Part shown: positions 7,131-14,769 of the stretch, in pieces
Layout of the letters: each line of letters starts with the position of its first letter
How positions within the stretch are numbered: the stretch's first letter is position 1
IMG/VR virus record: IMGVR_UViG_3300023278_001224
Coordinates: 1-32,004 of that record
Direction: 5' to 3' (one strand)
Source: a virus
DNA length: 32,004 bases
The notes under the pieces: model-generated
Seen by the model: only the letters and a program-made list of their open reading frames with translations
Told to the model about the DNA's origin: nothing
Database searches by the model: none
Program-made: the position numbers and the translations under genes

Positions 7131-7536
7131 CATTGTAATTGCGAGTAAATACAAACTCCTAACAAGGCGTAACGGTAGTTATGACAAGGATGGAACAAAG
7201 GAGTTAGAGCAAAAGGATAAAGTTTTAAACCGTTCTTATGTAGAAAATAGAAACGGACATGACAATAACGAATTATATGTTATTGATGAAGAAAAAACTA
7301 AGGAAATTTTAAAATTGCGAGAAGTTGAAATTGAAGAAAATTCAATTAAACGTAAAAAGGAATCATTAGGTCAATCAGACTTAATTGATGTGATGGCGCA
7401 AATGGCTAACACTTTGAAACAAACAAGAAAAACCGTGAAAGAACAAATCACGGATGAATTGGATGAATTGGGTGTTGACTATGATAGACGTTCAAGCGTA
7501 AAAAAGTTAAAAGAATTGTTGCAAAAAAATAAATAA
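7123..7536 (+). CDS. HeH/SAP-like C-terminal domain protein of the head module
   Basis: A 137-aa charged protein whose start overlaps the end of the portal gene. The N-terminus (IVIASKYKLLTRRNG) looks beta-rich, and the centre is a Glu/Lys helix. The C-terminus, DELDELGVDYDRRSSVKKLK followed by ELL, has the helix-extended-helix pattern (short LG[IV]-x-YD turn, then a K-x-x-L helix) of the HeH/SAP-like domains seen in small phage head proteins. It could bind DNA or a partner during head assembly. It lies between portal and scaffold, where head maturation or capsid-morphogenesis factors usually sit. Exact role unknown. Confidence 0.6.
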   Translation: MSNIVIASKYKLLTRRNGSYDKDGTKELEQKDKVLNRSYVENRNGHDNNELYVIDEEKTKEILKLREVEIEENSIKRKKESLGQSDLIDVMAQMANTLKQTRKTVKEQITDELDELGVDYDRRSSVKKLKELLQKNK

Positions 7537-7537
7537 A

Positions 7538-8362
7538 ATGAAGTTAAACATCAACGGTAAACAATTGGAAATTAATTCTGATGAATTAAAAAGCGCACTA
7601 GAAAGTGAAGAACAAAGTTTTGAAATTCAATCTGATTTTGTTTTAAGATCAAAAGAAGAAGAAGAAACCTACACAACTAACCTAAGAAAAGAAGGCACAA
7701 CAATAGGTGCTGAAATAGGTAGAAAAGAACTTTTAAAGTCTTTGGGTATTGAAGGCGAGGGTCTGCACAAGTCAGATGAGAAAAGCTTAGACAGTATTAA
7801 TTCATTTATAGCTGACAAGGTCAACACGGAACTTGAAGCGGCTAATATCGAACCTAACAAGAAGGTTGAAGAATTATCAAAAGATTTAGAAACTTTGAGA
7901 AGTTCTTTATTAGAAAAAGATTCTTTAATGAAAACGGTTAGTGATGAATTTTTAAACTATAAAAAAAATCAAACCATCACATCTAAGGTTTCGGATTTAA
8001 TACCCGAAAACACGGTTATCCCAAAAAAATCAATAATGAAATTAATGTTGGATGATATTAAATTAGATGTGAACGAAAATAACGCCATTTATGGTTTAGG
8101 TGAAGATGGGCAACCATTAAAAGATGAGCATTTGAATTTATTAGGTGCTGACAAAATTATATCTAATTATTTTGATGCAAACCCACATTATTTAAAATCA
8201 CCAAACGGTGGTGCGGGTGGCAAAGATAGTGGATCAGGTTCTTCTAGGCAAAGTTTAGAATCTTTTACAAAAGAAATGACTGATGCGGGGCATTCCCCAA
8301 ATAGCGAATCATTTAACCAAATAATGACTAATAGGATAAAATCAGGCACGTTAGACGTATAA
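7538..8362 (+). CDS. Probable capsid scaffolding protein
   Basis: A 274-aa acidic protein upstream of the capsid gene. It has an N-terminal ubiquitin-like strand pair (MKLNINGKQLEI), a long charged coiled-coil segment (about 105-145, KKVEELSKDLETLRSSLLEK), a Gly/Ser linker (224-236, GGAGGKDSGSGSS) and a short helical C-terminus (LESFTKEMTDAG...FNQIMTNRIK). The layout of coiled coil, flexible linker and small basic C-terminal helix is that of phage scaffolds, whose tail binds the major capsid protein. No protease motif is seen. Its position (portal, HeH protein, scaffold, then capsid) supports the call, although four accessory genes now separate it from the capsid gene. Confidence 0.72.
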   Translation: MKLNINGKQLEINSDELKSALESEEQSFEIQSDFVLRSKEEEETYTTNLRKEGTTIGAEIGRKELLKSLGIEGEGLHKSDEKSLDSINSFIADKVNTELEAANIEPNKKVEELSKDLETLRSSLLEKDSLMKTVSDEFLNYKKNQTITSKVSDLIPENTVIPKKSIMKLMLDDIKLDVNENNAIYGLGEDGQPLKDEHLNLLGADKIISNYFDANPHYLKSPNGGAGGKDSGSGSSRQSLESFTKEMTDAGHSPNSESFNQIMTNRIKSGTLDV

Positions 8363-8383
8363 ATAATTTAAACCCCTATGAAG

Positions 8384-8412
8384 CCCAACCCGTTGAAAAG
8401 GTTGGGTTTTTT
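8384..8412 (+). terminator. Rho-independent terminator after the scaffold gene
   Basis: CCCAACC (8384-8390) pairs perfectly with GGTTGGG (8400-8406) around a CGTTGAAAA loop, followed directly by six T residues. It closes the terminase-to-scaffold transcription unit and marks the left edge of the accessory cassette. Confidence 0.88.
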
Positions 8413-8453
8413 GCGTTTAAAGAAATTTTTTTTAATTTTTCTTCACTTTTTTC

Positions 8454-8484
8454 ATTGCGGAACAATATATTATATATATATTTA
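8454..8484 (+). promoter_or_regulatory. Bacteroidota-type promoter of the inserted cassette
   Basis: ATTG (8454-8457), a 19-bp spacer and TATATTTA (8477-8484) match the -33/-7 layout of Bacteroidota sigma promoters. The last base differs from the TAnnTTTG consensus. The spacer end (ATATATTATATA) is the same as in the three promoters at 27748, 28785 and 31707, so it belongs to that family. It drives the gene starting at 8515. Confidence 0.7.
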
Positions 8485-8514
8485 CAACTGTAAACAAAAA
8501 CAAAAACAAAAATT

Positions 8515-8853
8515 ATGGAAATTCAATTATCAAATGAGTACTCAAACCACTTAAATAAATTAAAAGTTGCTCAAAATAATTTTGATTGCAACCCTTCAAA
8601 AAAAACAGCGACTAAATTATCAAATTTAAAAAACAAAAAATTCAATTATTCTGAAAAATATACTGCTGAATATAATCAATGGAGAGAGGAAGATAGAAAA
8701 AAAGCACAAAAAAATTGGATGATTGAAATGACTGAAACTTTTAATATGTGCAACATTGAAAATGACTTTAAAAAAGGAGTAATTAACAATGATCTAAGAA
8801 TCATATTACATGATCGAAACGAACAAAAAGCAAATCAATTAAGAACAAAATAA
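8515..8853 (+). CDS. Hypothetical protein, 112 aa
   Basis: First gene of the cassette between scaffold and capsid. A 112-aa, strongly charged helical protein, rich in Lys, Asn and Glu, with no membrane segment. The middle (KYTAEYNQWREEDRKKAQKN) reads as a continuous amphipathic or coiled-coil helix. A 61-bp leader rich in ACAAAAACAAAAAC separates it from its promoter. No family recognised. It is likely an accessory protein rather than a virion component, judging by its separate promoter. Confidence 0.65.
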   Translation: MEIQLSNEYSNHLNKLKVAQNNFDCNPSKKTATKLSNLKNKKFNYSEKYTAEYNQWREEDRKKAQKNWMIEMTETFNMCNIENDFKKGVINNDLRIILHDRNEQKANQLRTK

Positions 8854-8884
8854 ACAATTAAACAAAAACAACTAAAAATAAGTT

Positions 8885-9298
8885 ATGTCACTACTAGGAA
8901 ATATGTATTTTAAAGGAATAAACGAAGATTTTGAACACGCATTTGGAACACCAATGCAAAAACCGAATATTATGAATCAAAAACAACTGCAAAACAATTT
9001 AGAGATATTATTAAACCCACATACAAAGGTTGATAAAATAGAATTAATTGGCTCTGATGACTTTATGTCTTACGAGGAAGAAATAATTTTAGATAATGGA
9101 ATGGTTTTCTCAGTTAGTTTTGAATACCATCCTTATTGGGAAGATAGTTACGAAAAAGAAAACGGCGGCAATTATATAGATGATTTTAAGCTACATTTTA
9201 TTGATTATAGTGATGGTTACGAAATTGAATTAACGGGCAGCCAAGAGGAAAGAGTAAAGCATTTATTGATTGATGGTTATAACGAAATGAACATATGA
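8885..9298 (+). CDS. Hypothetical acidic protein, 137 aa
   Basis: A 137-aa acidic protein in the cassette, overlapping the following PP-loop enzyme gene by 4 bp (ATGA), so the two are probably translationally coupled and may act together. The central part alternates hydrophobic and polar residues (KIELIGSDDFMSYEEEIILD, then GMVFSVSFEYHPYW), suggesting a small beta-sheet domain. The last 30 residues (TGSQEERVKHLLIDGYNEM) look helical. No catalytic motif is visible. Function unknown. Confidence 0.65.
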   Translation: MSLLGNMYFKGINEDFEHAFGTPMQKPNIMNQKQLQNNLEILLNPHTKVDKIELIGSDDFMSYEEEIILDNGMVFSVSFEYHPYWEDSYEKENGGNYIDDFKLHFIDYSDGYEIELTGSQEERVKHLLIDGYNEMNI

Positions 9299-10134
9299 TA
9301 ACGGTAAATAGTTTAAGTGGTGGCAAAACGTCAAGTTATTTAGCCATGAAATACAGAGCAAATATTAACGTTTTTGCTTTAGTTAGAACTAACGATAAAA
9401 AAGTTATGTTTCCTGATAAAAAAGTTAGACAAATAGTCAGCGACAAAATAGGTCACGAATTTGTAGGTACGCTAGAAATGGACGACATAATTTACACTAT
9501 GTTAGACTTGGAACAAATGGGCGGTTTTGGTATTAATTGGCTTTCGCCTTTTACATTTGAGGAAGTGATCCAAAATTCGGGAGGTTATTTACCAAATAAA
9601 GTAAAAAGAATTTGTACCGTTAAAATGAAAGTCGAACCTATTGCTCAATGGCTTTATGAAATAGGTGCTACTGTTTGCGAGATGAGAATAGGATTTAGAG
9701 CGAACGAGATGAGAAGGGCTAAGAATATGATTGAGAGGGCAGACGAAAGTGGCATAGAGCATTTTAAATTTAAAGTTGGTCAAAGCGAAAGCGGAAGAAA
9801 TAAATGGAAAACATTACCATATAGAAAAGCCACTTTTCCATTGATTGATAACGCTATATTTAAAGACACTATAGAAGAATATTGGAAAGATAAACCCGCT
9901 AGGTTTGCTTATATGAATAATTGCGTAGGTTGTTTTCATAGAAACCCAATATTATTAAAACACATGAGCAACAAAGCACCAAAACAATTTGATTGGTTTG
10001 CCAATACAGAAAAAGAAGCGAAGGGAACCTTTAGAAACGGAATTAATTACGAACAAATAAGGAGTTTTAAAACGCAATTAGAACTATTTGATGATGACTT
10101 TAACGAGTGTGATAGTGGTTATTGTGGGTTATAA
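9295..10134 (+). CDS. PAPS-reductase-family PP-loop enzyme
   Basis: A 279-aa member of the phosphoadenosine-phosphosulfate reductase/N-type ATP-pyrophosphatase superfamily. The PP-loop SLSGGKTSS (7-15) near the N-terminus binds the adenylate phosphates. Downstream are family-typical segments: RICTVKMKVEPI with C107, the R-x-G-F-R-A-N-E motif around 131-138, and NNCVGC (C210, C213). Extra cysteines are C272 and C277 at the tail. C107 with C210/C213 could ligate an iron-sulfur cluster or act in thiol chemistry. Known relatives reduce PAPS/APS, make phosphorothioate DNA (DndC) or thiolate nucleobases. Phage members are common but mostly uncharacterised. No dnd partner genes lie nearby, so the substrate is open. 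Confidence 0.85.
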   Translation: MITVNSLSGGKTSSYLAMKYRANINVFALVRTNDKKVMFPDKKVRQIVSDKIGHEFVGTLEMDDIIYTMLDLEQMGGFGINWLSPFTFEEVIQNSGGYLPNKVKRICTVKMKVEPIAQWLYEIGATVCEMRIGFRANEMRRAKNMIERADESGIEHFKFKVGQSESGRNKWKTLPYRKATFPLIDNAIFKDTIEEYWKDKPARFAYMNNCVGCFHRNPILLKHMSNKAPKQFDWFANTEKEAKGTFRNGINYEQIRSFKTQLELFDDDFNECDSGYCGL

Positions 10135-10157
10135 CGAAATGAATTAAAATATAAATT

Positions 10158-10457
10158 ATGACATTAAACGAGAAATTATTAGAAGGGTGTGATCAGGTAT
10201 TAATAAAAAAAGGAAAAGGAAAAATTATTTTATCACCTGATTGCCCCGAAATAAATACTTATGGAAATGCCATTTGGAATGCTATAATGTTTCAAACAAA
10301 TCGTTTGAAGGTAATAGATTCTCATTTAATTTTTATGAATGACGACACAAAAGAACTGTTTGATTACATTTATAATTGTACCAATTATATGGATTTGTCA
10401 TCCTTTGCTGAATTTGATACTGATGGTAAATTTTTAAAAGAATTAAATTTAATTTAA
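10158..10457 (+). CDS. Hypothetical protein, 99 aa
   Basis: Last gene of the cassette, 23 bp after the PP-loop enzyme. A small mixed alpha/beta protein with a basic glycine loop near the N-terminus (IKKGKGKIIL) and a C-terminal half rich in Asp, Phe and Tyr. No signal peptide or membrane segment is visible, and three or four cysteines do not form an obvious metal site. It ends just before the capsid promoter. Function unknown. Confidence 0.65.
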   Translation: MTLNEKLLEGCDQVLIKKGKGKIILSPDCPEINTYGNAIWNAIMFQTNRLKVIDSHLIFMNDDTKELFDYIYNCTNYMDLSSFAEFDTDGKFLKELNLI

Positions 10458-10464
10458 AATGTTT

Positions 10465-10494
10465 ATTGTAGTTTAAAAAATAATATTATATTTG
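10465..10494 (+). promoter_or_regulatory. Promoter of the major capsid operon
   Basis: ATTG (10465-10468), an 18-bp spacer and a perfect TATATTTG (10487-10494) match the Bacteroidota promoter. Transcription would begin near 10500, at the edge of a stem-loop. It restarts late transcription after the inserted cassette. Confidence 0.78.
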
Positions 10495-10499
10495 CAATT

Positions 10500-10536
10500 G
10501 TGGATCGTATTCACAAGTCTAAAGGAGTTGTACTCC
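10500..10536 (+). promoter_or_regulatory. Structured 5' leader of the capsid mRNA (two stem-loops)
   Basis: GTGGAT/ATTCAC (10500-10505 with 10509-10514) can form a 6-bp stem with a 3-nt loop right at the predicted transcript start. GGAGT/ACTCC (10524-10528 with 10532-10536) forms a perfect second stem with loop TGT. The capsid ATG follows at 10569 after an unstructured A/T leader. A 5'-terminal hairpin of this kind can protect mRNA from decay; that role is inferred. Confidence 0.55.
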
Positions 10537-10568
10537 AAAAATCAAATTTAATATAAACATATTTTACA

Positions 10569-11600
10569 ATGGCAAATTTCGCTACTGCTTCATTAGTTAA
10601 GGCACAAGCTAAACTAATTGGCAAATTCCAAGCGGGAGAACTGCGTTATCGCGTTCCCGCTGTCCATAAACTGTTTCTCGAAAACACATCTATTATGCTT
10701 CCAAGTTATAATGACTTGAAAACACGAGATGATCGAACGGTTGAAACAAATTTTTTAACAAGAACTGCCCGTGCTTTAGGCTCAGGTAGATCACACAACC
10801 ATACAGGTGCGCAAGGTGATTCAAGCACTTTAACACCTTCGTGGAATACTTACAATGACGACTTCGTTTCTTACATTAAAGAAGCTGATGATAAGGTTTA
10901 TTCCTTTGAAGAATTGCATATGTCTAAAATGGAAAATGCAATTGCAAACTTTTCAGAAGGATTAGAAACTGTTGCACACGACTTTTTATTCGCTAACCGT
11001 TCAGGTGTGAATGTTGCAACTGCTGATGGTGCTTTTGATGCAACAGATGATACTTTTGAAATCAATGAAACAAGTGCGGGTGATAACGCAATTGCTATTA
11101 CCAAAATGGTAATGGATGTAAACAAATATCAGGGAACAAGTTTTACTATCGTTGCCGATTCAATTGCTTACCGTAAGTTTTGGTCACAAATGAATCAAGG
11201 TGCGGGAAATAGCACTAACACAACTTTCCAATTTGGAGACATTACAATTGTACATGATCCTAAATTAACTGCTGATGCTGCGGGGCTTGTTTCTGCTTAT
11301 TCAAAAGGGTATTGGGTTGCTGTTCCTGAAGGTTCAATTGCTGCTTTGCCTTGGATACCTATCCAAAACAGAGAAGGGCGTGAATTTGGAGATGTTGCAA
11401 ACTACGGTTCAATCATCAATCCAATTGATAACGTTCAATATGCAATTCACACATACTTAGATGGTGCTAATGGTTCTGCCGTTGGTGGTTATACGCAAGA
11501 CGTAAAAATTGAAACTGAAATTTCTTTAGATATTGCTTACGAATATGCTCCTTTAAGTACGGTTGGAGAAACTCCATTAATTGCTTTTGCATTGGTTTAA
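10569..11600 (+). CDS. Major capsid protein (HK97-fold type)
   Basis: A 343-aa protein in the canonical position after the scaffold and preceded by its own promoter. The N-terminus (AKLIGKFQAGELRYRVPAVH) and the order of a long E-loop-like Thr/Asp/Arg-rich region (LKTRDDRTVETNFLTRTARA), a spine helix (MSKMENAIANFSEGLETVAH) and the later beta-rich P/A domains are typical of HK97-fold major capsid proteins. Codon use is less A-heavy than in the neighbours, with more CTG/CTC and GCT, and Lys is less frequent, as expected for an abundant virion protein. There is no N-terminal delta-domain or protease, so assembly depends on the separate scaffold. A start at ATG 10569 gives a normal N-terminus. 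Confidence 0.88.
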   Translation: MANFATASLVKAQAKLIGKFQAGELRYRVPAVHKLFLENTSIMLPSYNDLKTRDDRTVETNFLTRTARALGSGRSHNHTGAQGDSSTLTPSWNTYNDDFVSYIKEADDKVYSFEELHMSKMENAIANFSEGLETVAHDFLFANRSGVNVATADGAFDATDDTFEINETSAGDNAIAITKMVMDVNKYQGTSFTIVADSIAYRKFWSQMNQGAGNSTNTTFQFGDITIVHDPKLTADAAGLVSAYSKGYWVAVPEGSIAALPWIPIQNREGREFGDVANYGSIINPIDNVQYAIHTYLDGANGSAVGGYTQDVKIETEISLDIAYEYAPLSTVGETPLIAFALV

Positions 11601-11617
11601 TCTGATTTGTTTAGTTG

Positions 11618-12700
11618 ATGTTTAACGCAAGTAAAATAAAAACAAATCTTTATGGGGTTGTCGGTTTTCGGCAACCCTTTAATCCAACTTATGCCATTTT
11701 AGACGCTAATAATTCTACGTCATCAAGTGATCAATGGGTAAGTGAAAACCCACATTGTAAAATTGAACATTTATACGATACCCAAGATTATTCAGGGTTA
11801 TCAGATGCTGAATTTAATGTGGTAATAAAAAATCTACAAGAGGATGCAATTGTTTCCGTTTGTAGTAGAGTTTTTAATAAACCTGATTATATTGATAGAC
11901 AGGTTTTGTATAAAAATGCACAAAACAAAATCAATACTGAAACATTACCTGATGGGTTTGTTTGTTTCAAAATAGCTGTATCAAATAAAAAAAATGTTGC
12001 TTTTAAAATCGAAAGAGTTTTATTGGATTTTGAAGGAACGGGAGATATTGAATTATTATTATTTAATACTTCACAAAGCACACCTATAAATTCAAAAGTA
12101 ATCACTATTACATCAACAAATCAATCAGAGGTTTTAAATTGGGCTGTTGATAATTCAGGAGACACTTATAAGGGTGAATATTATTTAGGATACCTAACGA
12201 GTTATGCGGGAATAGGAACGCTAAAACCGTTTAAAAGAGACTATGAAAACAGCGACTTAATGTCGTATGTTTCCGAATTATACATTGATAAATATTATTT
12301 CTCAGGTCACGCAACCAACACTTTACCAAACCTAGACAACGAGGATGGAATGGATCAAGCAATTGGTGTTAATCCTGATATAACTGTTTATGATGATTAT
12401 ACTGATTTAATAATACAAAATAAATTTTTATTTGCAACAGCAATTAAATTGGCTGTTCAGGTAAAATGTATTGAAATATACTTGGCTTCTTTGCGGTCAA
12501 ACCTAAATGAAAGAGAATCAAAAATGCAATCAGCAAGATTGATTGAACTTTTAGAAGGTACAAATAACAATTTAAGCGTTTTAAAAGTTACGGGATTAAT
12601 GCCAACATTGTTGGGAGAAGTTAACCATGTAAGAAATGAAATTAATAAGTTGATACACGGTTACTTTGGTGAACGTGCAATGATAGACACATTAATATAA
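11618..12700 (+). CDS. Conserved head/neck-region protein, 360 aa
   Basis: A protein of about 360 aa following the capsid gene. The ATG at 11618 is chosen over the TTG just before it. The N-terminal two-thirds are beta-rich, with a jelly-roll-like stretch (AFKIERVLLDFEGTGDIELL and neighbours). The C-terminal third is long helices with hydrophobic heptads (FLFATAIKLAVQVKCIEIYL onward to LLGEVNHVRNEINKLIHGYF). The position right after the capsid gene suggests a head-completion, connector or neck component. I do not recognise a named family. The stop overlaps the next start (TAATG). Confidence 0.6.
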   Translation: MFNASKIKTNLYGVVGFRQPFNPTYAILDANNSTSSSDQWVSENPHCKIEHLYDTQDYSGLSDAEFNVVIKNLQEDAIVSVCSRVFNKPDYIDRQVLYKNAQNKINTETLPDGFVCFKIAVSNKKNVAFKIERVLLDFEGTGDIELLLFNTSQSTPINSKVITITSTNQSEVLNWAVDNSGDTYKGEYYLGYLTSYAGIGTLKPFKRDYENSDLMSYVSELYIDKYYFSGHATNTLPNLDNEDGMDQAIGVNPDITVYDDYTDLIIQNKFLFATAIKLAVQVKCIEIYLASLRSNLNERESKMQSARLIELLEGTNNNLSVLKVTGLMPTLLGEVNHVRNEINKLIHGYFGERAMIDTLI

Positions 12701-14220
12701 TGGCAATTGTTAGCAAAACAAATAGAAAGGGAGTTGACAAAGCAATACACGTTCTACAGGAACGAACGTATGCAAATCTATTAGGGTTTTGGGTTGATGG
12801 TACTTCATATACTATGTACCCAAGAGCGAATAAAAATTACAAAAACGGCTCAATAATACCTGAAATAAGTTTAGACAGTAAGGATTATAAAGAAACATTA
12901 TATGATGATAATGTTGCAATTAATTCTTTTTTTCTTTGTGATGATCAAAGCACTTACCAAAATGAAAACAACCAAATAGTTCAAGACGTTTCAATAATTT
13001 TCCAAGCGGATTTAAAAAAACTTTATGGTGATGCGGAAAGATTAGATGAGGTTTTTAATACAGATGTACTTCAGGTTTTTAAGGATGTTAAGCGTTTTAT
13101 TTATAGTGACATTACACGAGTAACAGGATTAGATAATGTTTATTCTGATTTGTCTTTAACAAGCGAATTAAAAGAAAAAATACAATTTTCAGACATATCA
13201 AATAGGCACATTTTAAAATTAGATTTTTCAATTAGGTATGATTTTAATTGTGATTCTGTAGTTGTTCCCTTATGCGTTCCTGTTACAATAATGGAAAATG
13301 GTGTTTTGGTTGCACGGCAACCATCAGGATCAACTTATAGTTATTCTACTTCGGCAGCAGATGCCAATATACAATTTCAAGGATCACCAATTGTTCCCGT
13401 TGTAAGTGGTGGCACATTAGATATTCAAGTAGTTGATTCATTAGATGCGCCAATAGGTTCATTGACTACAGATTCAGGTACGATTAAAAAAGTTGTTGTG
13501 ACTTATCCAAGTTGTGCAGATGGAAACGTTACAGTAAACAGCACGGCATTTGGAACGGTTGCAAGTGGTGGAACGTCTGATGTTCCTGTTCAATATGAAA
13601 ATGGCACACCTGTTGGAACTATTGTTGGAAGCGTTGTTGAAATACCTGATCCCGTTGCACCTGTCACACCGTTAAACACAGCGGATATATTTAAAACGGG
13701 CGCAACAGCACTTAGAACGGGTGATGATGGATCATTGGCATTCGGGCGAGGTGTTGACTTTGTAACATTAGATTTTAATAACGGCTTTGGCGATACAAAT
13801 AGGTTTACAGATAGTCTAGGAACGCAAGTTTACACTTCAGACGAGGTTGTTGATTGGTCAACGTGGAATCAAGTTGCTGAAACGGTTTTGGTTTATTATC
13901 GTGTGCCAAATACAAATGCTAATCTAACCACACAACTAGCGGGGCAACCTTACACAAAGGCGGGTAAAAGTGATTGGTACATTTGCAATTACAAACAGAT
14001 GAATAATATTCAAAACTTAGGAATTAATAGAGATTTTTTTAATTATGCTCCGCTGAATATAGCATACACAGGAACAAGTGACAGGTTATGGTGCAGCACA
14101 TCTGACAGCGCAACAGTCAGCTTGTATTTCCTTAACACAGGGACATCTTTAGCATCACAAGGTAGTTCATACAAAGCAATACTTTGTCGAACGTTTACAT
14201 TAGCTGAATTAGGTTTATAA
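12700..14220 (+). CDS. Neck/tail-completion protein with Ig-like insert and lectin-like C-terminal domain
   Basis: A 506-aa modular protein. Residues 1-190 form a globular domain (KAIHVLQERTYANLLGFWVD; ILKLDFSIRYDFNC) consistent in position with a tail-terminator or neck protein. A linker with two SGGT-type repeats follows (VVSGGTLDIQVVDS near 234 and VASGGTSDVPVQYENGTPVG near 287), resembling short Ig-like or beta modules. Residues ~328-500 resemble the DUF1566/FGE C-type-lectin-like fold: DWYICNYKQMNNI, LWCSTSDSATVSLYFLNTG and a closing ILCRTF with C465 and C496 that could pair. This fold is used by phage adhesins and by diversity-generating-retroelement targets. The last 250 bp are slightly more GC-rich than the surroundings. 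The C-terminal call is moderate and the N-terminal role is positional. Confidence 0.58.
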   Translation: MAIVSKTNRKGVDKAIHVLQERTYANLLGFWVDGTSYTMYPRANKNYKNGSIIPEISLDSKDYKETLYDDNVAINSFFLCDDQSTYQNENNQIVQDVSIIFQADLKKLYGDAERLDEVFNTDVLQVFKDVKRFIYSDITRVTGLDNVYSDLSLTSELKEKIQFSDISNRHILKLDFSIRYDFNCDSVVVPLCVPVTIMENGVLVARQPSGSTYSYSTSAADANIQFQGSPIVPVVSGGTLDIQVVDSLDAPIGSLTTDSGTIKKVVVTYPSCADGNVTVNSTAFGTVASGGTSDVPVQYENGTPVGTIVGSVVEIPDPVAPVTPLNTADIFKTGATALRTGDDGSLAFGRGVDFVTLDFNNGFGDTNRFTDSLGTQVYTSDEVVDWSTWNQVAETVLVYYRVPNTNANLTTQLAGQPYTKAGKSDWYICNYKQMNNIQNLGINRDFFNYAPLNIAYTGTSDRLWCSTSDSATVSLYFLNTGTSLASQGSSYKAILCRTFTLAELGL

Positions 14221-14228
14221 GAAATTAT

Positions 14229-14417
14229 ATGTATATAAAAATAACAAAATACGAGTTTAACAAAACAACTGAATTGAAAGATTTGGTAACTAATAAAGTT
14301 GAAAAATCTGTTAAAGGGGTAGATTATATTTACGGGCAAGTTGGTGCATCAGATTTTTCTGAAATAGCAATATCTCTAGTTGGTGGTACTTACATTGTTA
14401 GTGATAACGAAATCTAA
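14229..14417 (+). CDS. Hypothetical protein, 62 aa
   Basis: A 62-aa small protein, 8 bp after the lectin-like protein gene. The pattern MYIKITKYEFNKTTELKDL ... YIYGQVGASDFSEIAISLVG reads as a compact beta/alpha domain with no cysteines or membrane segment. The location among neck and tail genes suggests a minor structural or assembly role, but nothing in the sequence identifies it. Confidence 0.55.
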   Translation: MYIKITKYEFNKTTELKDLVTNKVEKSVKGVDYIYGQVGASDFSEIAISLVGGTYIVSDNEI

Positions 14418-14427
14418 TTTTAAGATA

Positions 14428-14715
14428 ATGAAACCTGAACACGTAACAGAAACAGCAAGAGTGATTACAGAGGCAAATAATGGCAATTGGATTCCCGCTG
14501 CGGTTGTTGGATCGTTGTTTATGGTGATAATCATGCTCCTTTTATATGTATACAATAAGGATAGAAAAACGAGTTATTATAGACATAAAGATACAGAAGG
14601 AATACAAAATAAATTAATAGCAAATAACGAAACTTTGACAATTTTAATTAATAGACATGATGTTATTATTGATCAACACGAAAAAAAATTAAATAGAATT
14701 GAAAGTAACACCTAA
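14428..14715 (+). CDS. Membrane-anchored coiled-coil protein, 95 aa
   Basis: Starts at ATG 14428; an upstream in-frame alternative start at 14380 would overlap the previous gene and add residues unlike the rest. One transmembrane segment (WIPAAVVGSLFMVIIMLLLY, residues 21-40) follows a short polar N-terminus. A charged helical tail comes next (KDRKTSYYRHKDTEGIQNK ... HEKKLNRIESN) that can form a coiled coil. The topology resembles BhlA/holin-like or XhlA-like phage lysis helper proteins, but it lies amid neck and tail genes, far from the amidase. It might be a second holin/regulator or a membrane factor used in assembly. Role uncertain. Confidence 0.6.
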   Translation: MKPEHVTETARVITEANNGNWIPAAVVGSLFMVIIMLLLYVYNKDRKTSYYRHKDTEGIQNKLIANNETLTILINRHDVIIDQHEKKLNRIESNT

Positions 14716-14769
14716 AGGCTTTCGGGGTGTAGAAATGGAAGCAAATTATTTAAACTAAATTAAGAAAAA

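Noticed and set aside
9295-10134. Dnd DNA phosphorothioation system
   Set aside because: Only one PAPS-reductase-like gene is present; dndB, dndD, dndE and the cysteine desulfurase are not in the window.
13681-14217. Active diversity-generating retroelement
   Set aside because: Only a possible target fold is seen; no reverse transcriptase, template repeat or accessory gene is in the window.
14043-14339. 98-aa - strand open frame across the end of the lectin-like gene
   Set aside because: It overlaps two + strand genes, has no promoter, and no other gene in the window is on this strand.
14708-14730. Hairpin ACACC/GGTGT after the membrane coiled-coil gene as a terminator
   Set aside because: Short stem with a long loop and no T-run afterwards.
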